Source: Gordonia aichiensis NBRC 108223
Lineage (GTDB): Bacteria > Actinomycetota > Actinomycetes > Mycobacteriales > Mycobacteriaceae
Assembly: GCF_000332975.1 (NCBI RefSeq)
Contig: NZ_BANR01000012.1
Location: 1-64,000, forward strand
Reading direction: 5' to 3'
DNA: 64,000 bases
In this document: positions 62,770 to 64,000 of the stretch, piece after piece
How the letters are laid out: each line of letters opens with the position of its first letter
Numbering within the stretch: the stretch's first letter is position 1
Notes under the pieces: model-generated
Told to the model about the DNA's origin: nothing
Databases searched by the model: none
The model's input: the letters and a program-made list of their open reading frames with translations, nothing else
Position numbers and translations under genes: made by a program

Positions 62770-64000
62770 GTGTTCGCGACCCTCATCATCGGCCTTCGCG
62801 AAGGCCTGGAGGCAGCGCTCATCGTGGGCATCATCGCAGCCTTCCTGCGACGGCAGCAACGCACCGACGCCCTGCGGTGGATGTGGGCGGGAGTCGGCGT
62901 CGCGGTGGCCATCTGTGTCGCCGTCGCCATCGGCCTCGAGGTTCTCTCGCGTGATCTGCCGCAGCGTCAGCAGGAGGGCCTCGAAACGGTCATCGGTGTC
63001 ATCGCCGTCGCGATGGTCACCTACATGATTGTCTGGATGCGCGAGCACGCCCGCGATCTCAAGGGGGATCTCGAGGCTGCGGCCACCGACGCGGTCAACG
63101 AGGGCTCGGCGATTGCATTCGTCATGATGGCGTTCCTCGCCGTACTCCGCGAGGGCCTCGAGACGTCGGTGTTCCTGGTTGCCGCTTTCAACGCCAGCCA
63201 CAACGCCGTGCCGTCTGCGTTGGGCGCCATCATCGGAATCGGCATCGCCGTCGTACTCGGTTACGGCATCTACCGCGGCGGCGTCCGCATCAACCTCGCA
63301 CGGTTCTTCAAGGTCACAGGACTCCTGCTCACTCTTGTGGCTGCCGGACTGGTGATGACCGCGTTCCGTACGGCGCACGAGGCGGGGTGGCTCAACGTAG
63401 GCCAGCAGCAGGTCATCGACCTGACCTGGCTCGTCCAGCCGGGATCCCTCCAATCCTCCCTGCTGACCGGCGTTCTGGGCATTCAGCCCAAACCCGTGTT
63501 GATCGAGGTCGTCGGCTGGGCGGTCTACCTGCTGGTCGTCGGCACCATCGTGCTCTGGCCCGCGGGCAAGGCCTTTCCCCGACGCGCGGCGGGAATGGCG
63601 TGCGGGGCACTCGCCGGGATACTCGCGATCGCAGCCGTCGTCGTCTTCGCCACTGCACCGGCCGAACCGTCCGCGCCGTCGGACACGATGAGCGGCAGTG
63701 TCACCACCGCTCCGTCGACCTCCGGCGTACTGGCGGGCAGGACCGTTCGCGTCCCCGACCCCGTGAGCGTGCGTATCGAATCCGCCGACTCCTCGCAGGC
63801 CACGGGCACCTTGCGGTCCGGCTCCGTGTCGACGCCGCTGCCCGCCCTCACCGCCGCAACCGATGCCACCCAGATAGGTTCGACGAGCTACCCGACCTAT
63901 CAGCAGCTCGTATCGCCGACCCTCGACGTCAAGTCACTCGTTCCCGATGCACCCGCGCGCGTGACGCCCGCGCAGGTCGCGTCGGGCAACAACGGGCGTC
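62770..64000 (+). CDS. efeU: FTR1/EfeU-family iron permease, 3'-truncated by the window end
   Basis: Starts at GTG 62770 (GGAG 6 nt upstream) and is open to the window end, at least 410 residues. Two REGLE iron-binding motifs lie in membrane helices at about residues 10-14 (LREGLEAALIVG) and 127-131 (LREGLETSVFLV), the signature of FTR1/EfeU ferric/ferrous permeases. About seven membrane helices reach residue 300, then an extracytoplasmic Ser/Thr-rich extension continues past the window. It normally works with EfeO and EfeB, which would be expected to the right. Confidence 0.9.
   Translation, partial: MFATLIIGLREGLEAALIVGIIAAFLRRQQRTDALRWMWAGVGVAVAICVAVAIGLEVLSRDLPQRQQEGLETVIGVIAVAMVTYMIVWMREHARDLKGDLEAAATDAVNEGSAIAFVMMAFLAVLREGLETSVFLVAAFNASHNAVPSALGAIIGIGIAVVLGYGIYRGGVRINLARFFKVTGLLLTLVAAGLVMTAFRTAHEAGWLNVGQQQVIDLTWLVQPGSLQSSLLTGVLGIQPKPVLIEVVGWAVYLLVVGTIVLWPAGKAFPRRAAGMACGALAGILAIAAVVVFATAPAEPSAPSDTMSGSVTTAPSTSGVLAGRTVRVPDPVSVRIESADSSQATGTLRSGSVSTPLPALTAATDATQIGSTSYPTYQQLVSPTLDVKSLVPDAPARVTPAQVASGNNGR

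Overview
The window is high-GC DNA from a mycolic-acid actinobacterium (Mycobacteriales), most likely Gordonia or a close relative. Supporting signs are two tandem MspA-type porins, a protein that looks like the GjpA porin of Gordonia, a fatty-acyl-AMP ligase, a Delta9-desaturase/reductase pair, and a housekeeping block (LpqU-like transglycosylase, enolase, FtsB-like protein, DUF501 protein, Ppx/GppA) in the order known from mycobacteria. No rRNA, tRNA, CRISPR, insertion sequence or prophage gene was seen. The genus call is inference.

Region 1 (1-14000) is an aromatic catabolic cluster. It holds Rieske dioxygenase alpha and beta subunits, a Rieske ferredoxin and its FAD reductase, an SDR resembling a dihydrodiol dehydrogenase, a LigB-type extradiol dioxygenase, an amidohydrolase of the ACMSD/decarboxylase type, a meta-cleavage-product C-C hydrolase and two acyl-CoA ligases. 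The logic resembles p-cumate-type degradation: ring dihydroxylation, extradiol cleavage, decarboxylation, then C-C hydrolysis. An IclR regulator sits inside the cluster. Three copies of GGTTCC-N7-GGAACC, each in a promoter position, suggest a three-promoter IclR regulon. Two members, a dienelactone-hydrolase-like protein and a flavin monooxygenase-like protein, lack residues normally essential in their families.

Region 2 (14000-31000) contains a pirin-MarR-pirin operon with a palindrome in front, an LLM flavin oxidoreductase, an NTF2-like protein, a CDF cation transporter, the two MspA porins and an APC permease. It continues with an ABC-2 exporter plus a DesK/LuxR-type two-component system followed by a small secreted protein, a DinB-like protein, an NtaA-like monooxygenase and a YibE/F membrane protein.

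Region 3 (30700-41800) has two paralogous secreted beta-lactamase-fold serine hydrolases flanking an orphan fatty-acyl-AMP ligase and the GjpA-like porin with a long Ser/Thr-rich tail. A Tyr/Pro-rich membrane protein, the sfnG-sfnB-like sulfone utilisation pair, a TetR regulator and a quinone oxidoreductase follow.

Region 4 (41800-57000) is lipid/acyl-CoA metabolism: an SDR pseudogene with an internal deletion, a MaoC hydratase, an acyl-CoA ligase, an ABC exporter with a divergent MarR and twin operators, a single-chain biotin-dependent acyl-CoA carboxylase coupled to another acyl-CoA ligase, a HAD remnant, an MFS transporter, and the ferredoxin reductase-desaturase pair with a coupled small gene and a strong terminator.

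Region 5 (57000-64000) is largely housekeeping: a DUF4395 membrane protein, a methyltransferase, Ppx/GppA, DUF501, FtsB-like, enolase, an LpqU-like lytic transglycosylase and the start of an EfeU iron permease behind a possible iron box.
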